Shown here piece after piece: positions 29,512 to 38,713 of a stretch of 64,000 bases of DNA. Position numbers and translations under genes: made by a program. The notes under the pieces were generated by a model. The model did no database searches, had not been told where the DNA came from, and worked only from the letters and a program-made list of their open reading frames with translations. This stretch comes from Muricauda sp. SCSIO 64092 (GTDB lineage Bacteria > Bacteroidota > Bacteroidia > Flavobacteriales > Flavobacteriaceae), in the NCBI RefSeq assembly GCF_023016285.1, contig NZ_CP095413.1, forward strand, positions 1 through 64,000, written 5' to 3'. The first letter of the stretch is position 1. Each line of letters opens with the position of its first letter.

Positions 29512-31968
29512 TCAAATGTGGTCCACGTTATAGACCACCCTAACACTTCTGTAGTTGGAAATGGCATCAAAAGACTGATTTACTCTTTTGATGCTTTTTT
29601 TTGTTTTGGCCACAGGCTCCGCAGTAGTGAACTTGATCAAGATATTCTTTAAGTATTGATTTCTTATCCTGGAGATTGCCGGATATTCGGGGCCCAAAAC
29701 GGTGCACTTTAAAACATTTCGCAAGGAAGTCGCAAACCAATCGGAAGCCTCGTTAAGTTTATTGTAATCACGGTCCTTTAACGTAATCCTTAGGATTTTT
29801 GTCCCAGGAGGATATTTAAACTGCTCCCTCTCATACACTTGATCATGAAAAAACTTGGGGTAATCATAACTGGAAACCTGCTGCAGCACTTGATGGTATG
29901 GATTATAGGTCTGCACCAGTACGTTTCCCCTCTTTTGTGTCCTCCCCGATCTTCCCGCCACCTGGACCAATAACTGAAAACTACGCTCATGGGCCCTGTA
30001 ATCGGGAAAATTCAATAGGGAATCCGCATTCATGATGCCGACCAAACCGACATTTCTAAAATCCAATCCCTTGGTAATCATCTGGGTCCCCACCAAAATA
30101 TCCAACTCCTGTGCCTCAAATGCGTTTATTAGTTTGTCATAGGAATATTTACCACGGGTAGTATCCAAATCCATACGGCCTACCTTGGCATCCGGAAAAA
30201 GATGTTTTAATTCTTCTTGAATTTGTTCGGTCCCAAAGCCCTTGGTATCCAATGTGCTGCTACCACAGGCCTGACAACTTTGTAAAATTGGGATGTGAAA
30301 TCCACAGTAATGGCAGCGCAGCTGCTCCCGATGCTGATGCAGTGTTAAGCTTACATCACAGTTTGGGCATTGAGCGGCATGACCACAGGTAGTGCATTCC
30401 AAAATTGGAGCAAAACCCCTTCTGTTTTGAAAAAGGATGATTTGTTCATTTTCTTCAAGTGCTGTTTCCATAGCCTTGAGAAGTCGCTCGGAAAAATGTC
30501 CCTTCATCCGTTTTTTCCTGTGCGCTTCCTTAATATCGACCAACTCAATCTCCGGCATCAAAACTTCCCCATAACGTCTTGGAATTTCCGCAATTCCATA
30601 CTTTCCTTTTTTAACATTGTAATAACTCTCTATACTGGGAGTAGCAGAACCCAATAGACAATTGGCCCCATGGAGGTTGGCCAGAACAATGGCAGCATCC
30701 CGGGCATGGTATCTCGGGGCAGGGTCAAATTGTTTGTAGGATTGTTCATGTTCCTCATCAACCACAACCAAACCCAACTTGGAAAAAGGAAGAAACAAAG
30801 CGGACCGGGCACCAAGGATTACCTGAGCTTTTTCACTTTGATGCAAAACGTTGTTCCAGACCTCAATACGTTCGTTATAACTATATCTGGAGTGGTATAC
30901 CGCTATGGTATTCCCAAAATAGGCCTTTAATCGATTGATCAATTGTGTCGTCAATGCGATTTCCGGCAGTAGGTACAACACCTGTTTGCCGCTATCAATG
31001 ACCTTTTTGATGAGTTTGATATATACTTCGGTCTTACCGGAAGAAGTGACACCGTGTAACAAACATACCCTAGGTTTTTCAAAACTCTCTTGAATATCCC
31101 CAATGGCTTTGGTCTGTAACGGGTTAAGTTGAATATCCCTTACCTTGCGCTCCCCTTCTTCATAGACCACCCTATCCGTTTGAAGTTCGTACGCTTCAAA
31201 AACCGATTTCTCAATCAACGCTTTGATGACCGATTTGGAGATTCTACTGGTTTTTTCAAAATCCGTTAATCCAACCGGCTTCTTTTGTTGTCCGTAAATG
31301 CTGAAGTACGAGAGTACCGCTTGGCTTTGTTTTGGGGCCCGAGTCAACGTTTCCAACAAGTTTTGTAAAGCTGTTTCCGACTCGTATTCTGGATTTAACC
31401 GGATATACTTAACGGTCTTTGGTCTGTACTTTTCATGGATCTCCTCTTTTAATCGTACAACCCCTTTCTCCACCAAGCCATTGATCAGGGGAAGTACCCT
31501 TTTGCGGTCCGTAATATCCGCTACGTCCTTAATCTGTAAGGAGGATTGGTGACGTAATGCTTCGACAATTAAGAATTCATCATCGGTAAATTCACCTTCC
31601 GGCACTTTATCCAATACCTTGGGGAGTATCAATGTTTCACTTTCCAACAATAGGGCGTTGGGGAGTCCTGCCCTCACAACTTCGCCCAGTGTACACATAT
31701 AATAGTCGGCTATCCATTGCCAAAACTTAATCTGGGTGGGTACCAACACCGGGTGGGAATCCAATATCTCATGAATTTCCTTGGCCTCATAGGCCGTTGG
31801 TGGGTTTTGATGGACATGGAAGGCAATGGCCGTATAAATCTTGGATTTTCCAAAAGGGACGGCCACCCGCATACCTTTTTGAAGGGCTGCGGCCTCCTCG
31901 GAAGTAATCTTATAGGTAAACGTCCGTTCTATCCGAATGGGTAGGATGACATCCAAGAAATACTGCAT
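29512..31968 (-). CDS. priA: Primosomal protein N' (replication restart helicase PriA)
   Basis: PriA recognises stalled forks and reloads the replicative helicase. The 818-residue protein has the N-terminal DNA-binding domain, Walker A GVTSSGKTEVYIKL near 303-316, the DEEHEQSYKQ box near 399, the Cys-rich zinc insert (CTTCGHAAQCPNCD and CHYCGFHIP, about 515-555) and the helicase C-domain motif GTQMITKGLDF. Length is normal to slightly long. It is the last gene of the nadC-yihY-DUF2147-priA chain, only 5 bases after the previous gene, and its stop abuts the LytTR gene. Confidence 0.97.
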   Translation of the reverse strand: MQYFLDVILPIRIERTFTYKITSEEAAALQKGMRVAVPFGKSKIYTAIAFHVHQNPPTAYEAKEIHEILDSHPVLVPTQIKFWQWIADYYMCTLGEVVRAGLPNALLLESETLILPKVLDKVPEGEFTDDEFLIVEALRHQSSLQIKDVADITDRKRVLPLINGLVEKGVVRLKEEIHEKYRPKTVKYIRLNPEYESETALQNLLETLTRAPKQSQAVLSYFSIYGQQKKPVGLTDFEKTSRISKSVIKALIEKSVFEAYELQTDRVVYEEGERKVRDIQLNPLQTKAIGDIQESFEKPRVCLLHGVTSSGKTEVYIKLIKKVIDSGKQVLYLLPEIALTTQLINRLKAYFGNTIAVYHSRYSYNERIEVWNNVLHQSEKAQVILGARSALFLPFSKLGLVVVDEEHEQSYKQFDPAPRYHARDAAIVLANLHGANCLLGSATPSIESYYNVKKGKYGIAEIPRRYGEVLMPEIELVDIKEAHRKKRMKGHFSERLLKAMETALEENEQIILFQNRRGFAPILECTTCGHAAQCPNCDVSLTLHQHREQLRCHYCGFHIPILQSCQACGSSTLDTKGFGTEQIQEELKHLFPDAKVGRMDLDTTRGKYSYDKLINAFEAQELDILVGTQMITKGLDFRNVGLVGIMNADSLLNFPDYRAHERSFQLLVQVAGRSGRTQKRGNVLVQTYNPYHQVLQQVSSYDYPKFFHDQVYEREQFKYPPGTKILRITLKDRDYNKLNEASDWFATSLRNVLKCTVLGPEYPAISRIRNQYLKNILIKFTTAEPVAKTKKSIKRVNQSFDAISNYRSVRVVYNVDHI

Positions 31969-31973
31969 AGTTG

Positions 31974-32411
31974 CTATTGGTCGTTAACCCGCAACCACGT
32001 TTGGGTACGATAGAAAAAGGCCAGATATCCCCTGACTTTGAGTCTGTTTTCATTGTCCGGGTCCAACCAAATCTTTCCCCTAACGGTAAGTCCCTTGGTT
32101 GGGTCAGTCAACCTCTTACCCTTGTACGCACCATCCTCTTCCTTGGTAAAACCATCAATAATGGGCAATCCCAAGATTGGCCTATCCTTTAACTTACCAT
32201 CACATTTGATGCATTTGGCATCTTTGCGGTCTTTATTTAATATCTCAATCACCCTTCCAAAAAGCTTTCCCTGTTCACGGGTGATTTCCACCAAGGCTTT
32301 TGCCTCACCGGTTTCATCATCAATCGTCTTCCACTTTCCCAGGATGGATTGGGCATTGCCAACATGTGCGCCCAGCATCAAAAAACTAATCAAAAAAACT
32401 GTTCTTCCCAT
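31974..32411 (-). CDS. Exported DUF2147 family protein
   Basis: A 145-residue protein with a signal peptide (MGRTVFLISFLMLGAHVGNA). The mature part has the DUF2147 pattern GKWKTIDDETGEAKALVEI at the start and GKIWLDPDNENRLKVRGYL near the end, in a small beta-barrel-like sequence. A Cys pair in DAKCIKCDGK is notable. Periplasmic; function unknown. The first 26 bases overlap the end of the yihY-like gene, so translation may be coupled. Confidence 0.85.
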   Translation of the reverse strand: MGRTVFLISFLMLGAHVGNAQSILGKWKTIDDETGEAKALVEITREQGKLFGRVIEILNKDRKDAKCIKCDGKLKDRPILGLPIIDGFTKEEDGAYKGKRLTDPTKGLTVRGKIWLDPDNENRLKVRGYLAFFYRTQTWLRVNDQ

Positions 32412-33384
32412 TGTTCAATCTTCTATTTACATTTTTCCGCAACGCATGGAGTGTTGCATTCAATTCAAAACCCAATAATAGGATATTGGAATTTAACCAG
32501 ATGTAGAACATCAAAATTAATAGACCTCCCAAAGCACCATACAGTTCGTTATACCTCGCAAACTTTTCCACATATACCCCAAACAGGTAGGACGTCAATA
32601 AGAAAAGGATGGCCGTCACCAAAGCACCAATCGAGAAAAATCTCGCCTTTCTACCCTCAACGGTCCCAAAATAGTACAAAATGGCGGTGGTGAGGTAGGA
32701 AAGTAGGAAAAAGAATAAAACCTTGGCCATTTGTAATCCAAAGGCATCGCCTTTCTCTGCATCATAGCCGAACTTTTTGCCAAAATATTCGCTGGTGTAT
32801 TCCACAATGTAAAATTCAAAATACACAAAGGCCACGGCACCAACTATCAATAAAATACTAAGAAGTAGGCCCACCATCAGGGCATAGGCATATTGCCGAA
32901 TGAAATTCCTTGTCAATTCAACGTGATAGGAATATTCGAAAGCACTAAAAATGGAATTCACCCCATTGGCCACCAAAAAAATGGAGAGCCCGAATGCGGA
33001 GGACAACAATCCTCCATGTTTTTGGTCTTTTATCTGCCGGTATATTTCTTCAAAATAGTCACCGGTAGCAGTGGGTAAAAAGGATTCCAGGAAAAGTAGA
33101 AATTGGGTATCAAAATTTTCATTGCCTATACGTACATAGGGAATGACAAAGGGAATCAAGGTTACCAAAAAAATCAATAAGGGAAAAATGGCAAGGAAAA
33201 CACTAAAGGCAATAGCGCTTGCCCTACTGGAAAGGGCGCCCTGGATAATGCCAATAATATAGATTTCGGAAAGGTTATACGCAGAAAGCCCTTCAAAACC
33301 TGGCAGTTTGATCCGTTTCAATAACCTAACCAGCCAATTGATAATGGGTATCTTTTCCAATTTCTCCTCAATCTCCTGGGACAT
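32386..33384 (-). CDS. YihY/BrkB-family inner-membrane protein
   Basis: A 332-residue polytopic protein with six main hydrophobic segments and the family pattern SRASAIAFSVFLAIFPLLIF near residue 52 and GALGGLLILMFYIWLNSNIL near 290. YihY/BrkB proteins were once called ribonuclease BN in error; their real role is unclear. It begins directly after the nadC stop (no spacer) and overlaps the DUF2147 gene. Confidence 0.9.
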   Translation of the reverse strand: MSQEIEEKLEKIPIINWLVRLLKRIKLPGFEGLSAYNLSEIYIIGIIQGALSSRASAIAFSVFLAIFPLLIFLVTLIPFVIPYVRIGNENFDTQFLLFLESFLPTATGDYFEEIYRQIKDQKHGGLLSSAFGLSIFLVANGVNSIFSAFEYSYHVELTRNFIRQYAYALMVGLLLSILLIVGAVAFVYFEFYIVEYTSEYFGKKFGYDAEKGDAFGLQMAKVLFFFLLSYLTTAILYYFGTVEGRKARFFSIGALVTAILFLLTSYLFGVYVEKFARYNELYGALGGLLILMFYIWLNSNILLLGFELNATLHALRKNVNRRLNNGKNSFFD

Positions 33385-34242
33385 CTAAAACGCTTTAAGG
33401 CTCAAGTCCATATTGTATACCGAATGGGTCAACGCACCTGATGAAATATAGTCCACACCGCACTCTGCATATTTTCGGATGGTTTTTTCATTTATTCCGC
33501 CAGAGGATTCCGTAAGACATTGATTTCCGATAAGGTCAATGGCCCTTTTGGTATCGGAATAGGTAAAATTATCCAAAAGAATACGGTATACCCCCTGGGA
33601 TTCCAGTATTTCGGACACCTCATCCAGATTTCGGGCCTCAACAATAATTTTCAGGTCCTTACCCACTTGTCTTAAATAGTTTTTGGTCATAGTTATGGCC
33701 TTGGTAATGCCCCCTGCAAAATCAATGTGGTTGTCTTTGAGCATGATCATATCGTACAGTGCAAACCTATGGTTCTCCCCTCCCCCAATTTTAACGGCCC
33801 ATTTTTCCAAGGCGCGTATTCCCGGGGTAGTCTTACGGGTATCCAAAATCTTGGTTCCCGTTCCTTCCAACAGGTCAACATAAAAAGCCGTCTTGGTGGC
33901 AATGGCACTCATTCGCTGCATGGCATTGAGCACCAATCGTTCGGCTTGTAGGATACTTTGGGATTTCCCCTGGACAACAAAGGCAATATCCCCAAACTTC
34001 ACCCGTTCTCCATCCCCGATCCGTACCTCTACCGCAAGTTCATTATCCACAAAGGCAAAAACCTGTTTCGCAAAATCCACACCGGCCAAAATTCCCTCGT
34101 CCTTGACCAAAAGCTTTGCCTTTCCCCGAACGGTTTCTGGGATACAGGCAAGCGAGCTATGATCACCATCACCCACATCTTCCCGAATGGCATTTGAGAT
34201 GATATATTCCAACTCTTTTTGAAATTGTTCCTGGGAAATCAT
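33385..34242 (-). CDS. nadC: Nicotinate-nucleotide pyrophosphorylase (carboxylating)
   Basis: NadC converts quinolinate and PRPP to nicotinate mononucleotide in de novo NAD synthesis. The 285-residue product has the motifs DTRKTTPGIRALEKWAVKIG, GGENHRFALYDMIMLKDNHI and ILLDNFTYSD, with SGALTHSV near the end. I choose the ATG at 34242, which gives the family N-terminus; an in-frame start at 34287 would add 15 hydrophobic residues with no family support. It heads the four-gene chain ending with priA. No nadA or nadB is in the window. Confidence 0.95.
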   Translation of the reverse strand: MISQEQFQKELEYIISNAIREDVGDGDHSSLACIPETVRGKAKLLVKDEGILAGVDFAKQVFAFVDNELAVEVRIGDGERVKFGDIAFVVQGKSQSILQAERLVLNAMQRMSAIATKTAFYVDLLEGTGTKILDTRKTTPGIRALEKWAVKIGGGENHRFALYDMIMLKDNHIDFAGGITKAITMTKNYLRQVGKDLKIIVEARNLDEVSEILESQGVYRILLDNFTYSDTKRAIDLIGNQCLTESSGGINEKTIRKYAECGVDYISSGALTHSVYNMDLSLKAF

Positions 34243-34311
34243 ATGGAAGAAATTTAGGACGAAAATACTAAAAAGCATACCTATCACAGAAGCGTGGAAC
34301 CGTACTTGTAC

Positions 34312-34319
34312 TACTTTTG
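34312..34319 (+). promoter_or_regulatory. Putative -7 element of rlmH
   Basis: TACTTTTG followed by G matches TAnnTTTG, 18 bases before the ATG at 34338. An earlier in-frame start at 34317 would fall inside it, which favours 34338. Confidence 0.45.
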
Positions 34320-34337
34320 GGGGAAATCACGTTTTCA

Positions 34338-34811
34338 ATGACCATAAAAGTGTTTTTTGTAGGTAAAACGGATAGCAAGGAACTTCGTAATCTTTTCCAG
34401 GACTATGCCAATCGTTTAAAGCATTACGTAAAACTGGACATCAAGGAATTACCTGACTTGAAAAATACCAAGAACCTTTCTGAAAACGAACAGAAATTGA
34501 AGGAGGGTACACGTATCCTGGAACAATTGGAAAATGCGGACCATCTGGTGGTATTGGATGAAAATGGAAAGCAATTCACTTCCATGGAATTTTCGGGATA
34601 CCTCCAGAAAAAGATGAACAGTGGTTTAAAAAATTTGGTGTTTGTTGTCGGTGGACCTTATGGTTTTCACGATGCCGTCTTACAAAGGAGCAATGCGAAA
34701 ATCAGTTTGTCCCCAATGACCTTTTCCCATCAAATGGTGCGTTTGTTCTTTATTGAACAAGTTTACCGCGCTTTTACGATTCTACGGAACGAACCATATC
34801 ATCATCGGTAA
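34338..34811 (+). CDS. rlmH: 23S rRNA (pseudouridine1915-N3)-methyltransferase RlmH
   Basis: RlmH methylates pseudouridine 1915 in helix 69 of 23S rRNA. The product is 157 residues, about the standard length, with the SPOUT features VVGGPYGFHDAVLQRS and SLSPMTFSHQMVRLFFIEQV and the C-terminal NEPYHHR, all hallmarks of the family. The last 38 bases overlap the convergent sensor-like gene. Confidence 0.97.
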   Translation: MTIKVFFVGKTDSKELRNLFQDYANRLKHYVKLDIKELPDLKNTKNLSENEQKLKEGTRILEQLENADHLVVLDENGKQFTSMEFSGYLQKKMNSGLKNLVFVVGGPYGFHDAVLQRSNAKISLSPMTFSHQMVRLFFIEQVYRAFTILRNEPYHHR

Positions 34812-35703
34812 CATCTTTTGTGGGCGCAAGGTGATATTTTTCCAGAAGGCCCTCGACCTTCCTTAAAACCTTAAGATAGGGCTTTCGCATACCCTCGTTC
34901 TTTTTTAAGGCCTTGACCATATTATTGGATACCTGGTTAAGGTGGTCCAACTCTTCTGAAATAAAACGGACTATTTCATCCCGTCGTTCCGGTTTTTTCT
35001 CCACCTTAAGAACATATTGAAGGTCTTTTATATTCCTCATATGTGAGGCAAAGACATGGGATTGGTGCCAGGCAATCTCAGCAAGTTTTTTCTTCTGTTC
35101 CATTATCCTGCTGATAATGGGGTTTACAATGAAGAAAATTTCAAAGAGGACGATCAGAACGGAAAAAATGGCCAACTCCAGTTCAATTATTCGCATGGCC
35201 TTGATGTCATCCTCGGCCCTCTTTTGGAACTGCAACACAATATCATCCATAATTGCCGTAAACCGATCTACCCGATACCGCAAATCATTAAAGGAAATCT
35301 GATCAACATGCTGTAAGTCGGCTAGCTTTGACTGAAACCAAATGAGATACGGATGTAGTTTTCTAAAATTCCTGGAGATATCCTCGTCTTCCAAGGGATC
35401 TATCCCCAATTTTTCACTGCCATTTTGTAGTATCCGATTCCTTTGCACCAATCGGTTTATGGAAAGTTTAAGCTCGGCATAGTCACAGGTATGGAAACGG
35501 CAAGAGTAGATTTCGTTCAAAAGGTTTTGGCTCAGCGTACGTTGAAAACCCGCTAAATTGACCACAAGGGCAGTATCCCGCTGTTTTTCCAGGGAGTATT
35601 GAACAATGGTCTGTATGGCAATCGTTAATCCAATGATGGAAACCACCAGCAAATAATACGCCCTAAAGCCTTTTTTGAAAAATGTAAATTTCCCTACCTT
35701 CAC
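34774..35703 (-). CDS. PilJ-type sensor protein with HisKA-like helix but no kinase ATPase domain
   Basis: A 309-residue membrane protein that starts with GTG. It has a transmembrane segment near 15-33, a periplasmic helical domain of the PilJ/type IV pili chemotaxis sensor type (NLAGFQRTLSQNLLNEIYSC), a second membrane segment near 175-195 and a cytoplasmic tail. The tail includes IAWHQSHVFASHMRNIKDL (histidines near 213 and 216) and a second long helix, like the dimerisation hairpin of flavobacterial histidine kinases, but the protein ends where the ATPase domain should begin. It may be a kinase-less adaptor, or a phosphotransfer or decoy partner. No response regulator is adjacent. Confidence 0.7.
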   Translation of the reverse strand: MKVGKFTFFKKGFRAYYLLVVSIIGLTIAIQTIVQYSLEKQRDTALVVNLAGFQRTLSQNLLNEIYSCRFHTCDYAELKLSINRLVQRNRILQNGSEKLGIDPLEDEDISRNFRKLHPYLIWFQSKLADLQHVDQISFNDLRYRVDRFTAIMDDIVLQFQKRAEDDIKAMRIIELELAIFSVLIVLFEIFFIVNPIISRIMEQKKKLAEIAWHQSHVFASHMRNIKDLQYVLKVEKKPERRDEIVRFISEELDHLNQVSNNMVKALKKNEGMRKPYLKVLRKVEGLLEKYHLAPTKDVTDDDMVRSVES

Positions 35704-35830
35704 TACACCCAGTACTAGATTATAAGAATTTGCCTACAAGTTATGGCTAAAATCAAAGGGGAAATCAAAAATGTTGTGAAAGGGTTAAGAGTGCTAGTGA
35801 AACCCGGTTGGATTTGTTGTTGCTACCAAA

Positions 35831-35868
35831 CCACTATTTGAAACCCATAGTTTTAAACAAAATAGTGG
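35831..35868. repeat. Inverted repeat in the spacer after serBA
   Basis: CCACTATTTG and CAAAATAGTGG face each other across 17 bases, with one bulge. No T-tract follows in either direction. Its role is unknown. Confidence 0.4.
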
Positions 35869-35906
35869 AATTCTCCCGTAGGTTGTATAACATTCGGATT
35901 TCCTCT

Positions 35907-35983
35907 GTCATTTCGAAATGAGGTGCGAAGCGCCGATTGAGAAATCTACTTAATTTTAGATTTCTCCCGTTGGTCGAAATGGC
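35907..35983. repeat. Palindromic intergenic repeat (GTCATTTCGA type)
   Basis: The outer arms GTCATTTCGA (35907-35916) and TCGAAATGGC (35974-35983) match in 9 of 10 positions; the inner arms AGAAATCTA (35940-35948) and TAGATTTCT (35957-35965) match perfectly. This resembles REP-like elements common between flavobacterial genes. The 479-base spacer from 35704 to 36182 contains no gene that I can support. Confidence 0.65.
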
Positions 35984-36012
35984 AATAGGTGGATGATTAA
36001 ATAATAAAGATC

Positions 36013-36036
36013 ACTTCGCGATAGCGCTATCGAAGT
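36013..36036. repeat. Perfect 14-bp palindrome with extended arms
   Basis: CGATAGCGCTATCG (36019-36032) is self-complementary and sits within ACTTCG...CGAAGT. It lies about 150 bases beyond the end of serBA. It could be another short dispersed element or a protein-binding site. Confidence 0.4.
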
Positions 36037-36182
36037 ACTGTAATCAATACCGCTGCACTCCAGAAACAAGGAAACAGGATTTACGTTATCTTGACCACAA
36101 CCTTAACTCCTAACTTTTAACCATTAACCCTTGCTAACTATCCGCATGTTGCACCCGAAGCAGGATTGGGGAATCCTTATGA

Positions 36183-38075
36183 TCAATAAAGTACACGGAA
36201 CCTAATGGTATGTTCCACACTTTTCAATGCTTTAACGACCTCCTTATTGTAGTCCTTGTCCAAATCCGTAATTACGTACCCCACTTCGGAGTCCGTAGAG
36301 AGATATTGCCCGGTTATGTTCATTTCAAACTTGGCCAAAACCTCATTTATTTCAGCCATTACCCCCGAGACGTTATCGTGGATGTGCAAAAACCGATGGG
36401 AATTGTTCTGTTTGGGCAAACGAATATTAGGAAAGTTCACGGCATCTACCGTATTTCCGGAATTAATGTAATCCATAATTTTGTTGGGAACGAAATCCGC
36501 TATGTCCTTTTGGGCCTCTTGGGTGCTTCCCCCCACGTGCGGTGTCAGGATTACATTTTCCAATCCTTGAAGTTCGGTTTTAAAATTGCCATTACTTCTA
36601 GGTTCCTCTGGATATACATCTATACCTGCACCCCTTATTTTTTTGGACCTTAAGGCTTTGACCAAGGCTTCAATATCCACCACAAATCCCCGTGAAAGAT
36701 TAATGAGTATTGCCCCATCACGCATTTGATCAATTTCCCGTTCCCCAATAAAATTCTTATTGGCCTTATTATCATCCACATGAAGGGTCACTACATCCGA
36801 AACCGCCAACAAATCCTCCAATGTAGTGCACTTAATGGCGTTACCCAATCCCAACTGGTCTTCCACATCATAGTAATACACACGCATTCCAATGGCTTCT
36901 GCCAGCACGGAAAGCTGTTTTCCAATGTTGCCATAGCCCACAATACCCAAGTTCTTTCCCCGGACCTCATGGGAATTAAGGGCCGTTTTAAACCACTGCC
37001 CCTGGTGGATTTCGGTACTACGGGCAAAGACACTCCGCATGAGCATGATAATCTGACCAATGGCCAATTCCACTACCGAGCGTGTATTGCTGTAGGGCGC
37101 GTTAAAGACCACTACCCCTTTTTTCTTGGCGGCGATCAAATCTATCTGGGTGGTCCCAATACAAAAAGCACCAATGACCAAAAGGCGGTCTGCTGCTTCC
37201 AGTACCTTTTTTGTTACCTGGGTTTTGGAACGAATACCAAGAACATGAATTCCCTTTATCTTTTCAATAAGTTCGTCTTCGGGTAAACTATGCTTTACCA
37301 ATTCTACGGAAAATCCCTCATTGGAAAGGTTGTCAAATGCGTCTGGATGAACATTTTCCAACAACAAAATCTTGATTCGATTTTTCGGATATGATATTTT
37401 TCTGGGCAAGTCGTTCACAAATAAAAATTCATTAAGGTTAGGCGCCACATGGTCGGCATGGGTAGCTGCTTTTTCGCGATGCACATTTTCGGTATAGGCA
37501 AAAAACTTGTCCGCAATACCAGCTTCCCGCATTACATAATCACTATAGCCATCGCCAATCACCTGGACTTCACCATCCAGATCCAGCTTTTTTAGGCACT
37601 CGATCTTTCCATTATGTGATGAGAGCACATTGGTTTCATCAAAACCGATGATTTGGCCATGGTCATCAAATTTAAAGGTATTTGCATAAACCCGTTCCGA
37701 CGGGATATTGTAATCTGCCACAATGGGGTCTATGAATTCTTTGAACCCACAGGAAATTACATAAATGTCCTCGGCATGTGAATGGAAGAACTCTTTATTT
37801 TCCTTAATGGATTTGGATATTTTTTGACGTAAATCCTCAATTAGTGGCTCCAAATCCCTTTGATGGGCTTCCAGAAGCCGTATTCTCCGTTCCAATGATT
37901 CCGTGAAGGAAATCTCCCCATCTATCCCCAAATTGGTAATGTTCTGGATTTCCATAAGGATTTCATCTTTATTTGATTTGCCCTTTAAGGTCATTTCAGC
38001 CAAAACATCCAACGCCTCAACCTGGGTAAGGGTGCTATCAAAATCAAAAACGTATTTACGTCCCGTTTCCACCAT
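36183..38075 (-). CDS. serA: SerB-SerA fusion: HAD phosphatase + 3-phosphoglycerate dehydrogenase + ACT
   Basis: A 630-residue bifunctional-looking enzyme. Residues 1-220 are a HAD phosphatase of the phosphoserine phosphatase type: YVFDFDSTLTQVEALDVLAE (nucleophile aspartates 11 and 13), a VISCGF motif and VIGDGYSDYVMREAG. Residues 235-545 are D-3-phosphoglycerate dehydrogenase with the NAD fold GYGNIGKQLSVLAEAIGM near 374-391 and TPHVGGSTQEAQ. Residues 550-630 are an ACT domain, the usual serine-feedback site. First and last steps of serine synthesis would sit in one chain, with serC encoded elsewhere. Such fusions occur in other flavobacteria; activity of the phosphatase half is inferred from intact motifs. 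Confidence 0.9.
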   Translation of the reverse strand: MVETGRKYVFDFDSTLTQVEALDVLAEMTLKGKSNKDEILMEIQNITNLGIDGEISFTESLERRIRLLEAHQRDLEPLIEDLRQKISKSIKENKEFFHSHAEDIYVISCGFKEFIDPIVADYNIPSERVYANTFKFDDHGQIIGFDETNVLSSHNGKIECLKKLDLDGEVQVIGDGYSDYVMREAGIADKFFAYTENVHREKAATHADHVAPNLNEFLFVNDLPRKISYPKNRIKILLLENVHPDAFDNLSNEGFSVELVKHSLPEDELIEKIKGIHVLGIRSKTQVTKKVLEAADRLLVIGAFCIGTTQIDLIAAKKKGVVVFNAPYSNTRSVVELAIGQIIMLMRSVFARSTEIHQGQWFKTALNSHEVRGKNLGIVGYGNIGKQLSVLAEAIGMRVYYYDVEDQLGLGNAIKCTTLEDLLAVSDVVTLHVDDNKANKNFIGEREIDQMRDGAILINLSRGFVVDIEALVKALRSKKIRGAGIDVYPEEPRSNGNFKTELQGLENVILTPHVGGSTQEAQKDIADFVPNKIMDYINSGNTVDAVNFPNIRLPKQNNSHRFLHIHDNVSGVMAEINEVLAKFEMNITGQYLSTDSEVGYVITDLDKDYNKEVVKALKSVEHTIRFRVLY

Positions 38076-38220
38076 CGTCTAAGAATTAAGCTGTAAATGT
38101 AATTATTAAAAAAAGTGAAGATTGGCGTTGTTCAAAAAAAGGCCAAACGGTGAATAAAAAATCGTTTTTGATCGACAAATTGACTTTTTTCACTACTAAA
38201 AATTATCAATTTCCCAATAG

Positions 38221-38673
38221 CTAAAACCAACGCCTTACCGCTTTGCAATACAATTGGTACTTTTTGCCAAATTTTTTGGTCAGGGCCACTTCTTCCCCTT
38301 TTATCTGAAAATGGTTCATATAATATACAAAACCCGCCGCCAAAAGGGTATTGAAGGCATTTCCCAAATGAAGGCCAAAAGCAATAAGGAACAGTAGCAT
38401 CCCCAGATACATGGGATTCCTTGTATAGCCGTATATACCATGACTTACCAAATTGTTGGCTTTCTCGGGATTAAAGGGATTTGTTGTGGTTTTTGCCCTG
38501 GCAAATTGAAATAGGGCAAACACCATTACCAGAAGACCTAGTATCGCTAAAAAATAGAGCATCCATTTACGACCAAAAAAGTCAAACTCCCCAACAGGAA
38601 GAAATCGGTCCAAGAGGTACATAAGACCTCCAAAAATGACCATGACCAAGGGAGGAGGTATTTTAAATTTCAT
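38221..38673 (-). CDS. Isoprenylcysteine methyltransferase-like membrane protein
   Basis: A 150-residue integral membrane protein with four hydrophobic segments and the ICMT/PEMT family signature YGYTRNPMYLGMLLFLIAFG near residue 80, followed by FQIKGEEVALTKKFGKKYQ. Bacterial members probably methylate lipids or small molecules with SAM; the substrate is unknown. It is convergent to nothing and divergent from rdgB, 40 bases away. Confidence 0.85.
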   Translation of the reverse strand: MKFKIPPPLVMVIFGGLMYLLDRFLPVGEFDFFGRKWMLYFLAILGLLVMVFALFQFARAKTTTNPFNPEKANNLVSHGIYGYTRNPMYLGMLLFLIAFGLHLGNAFNTLLAAGFVYYMNHFQIKGEEVALTKKFGKKYQLYCKAVRRWF

Positions 38674-38713
38674 TTTTCTAAAGTACTATTTTTACCTCCA
38701 AGAAATATAGTTT

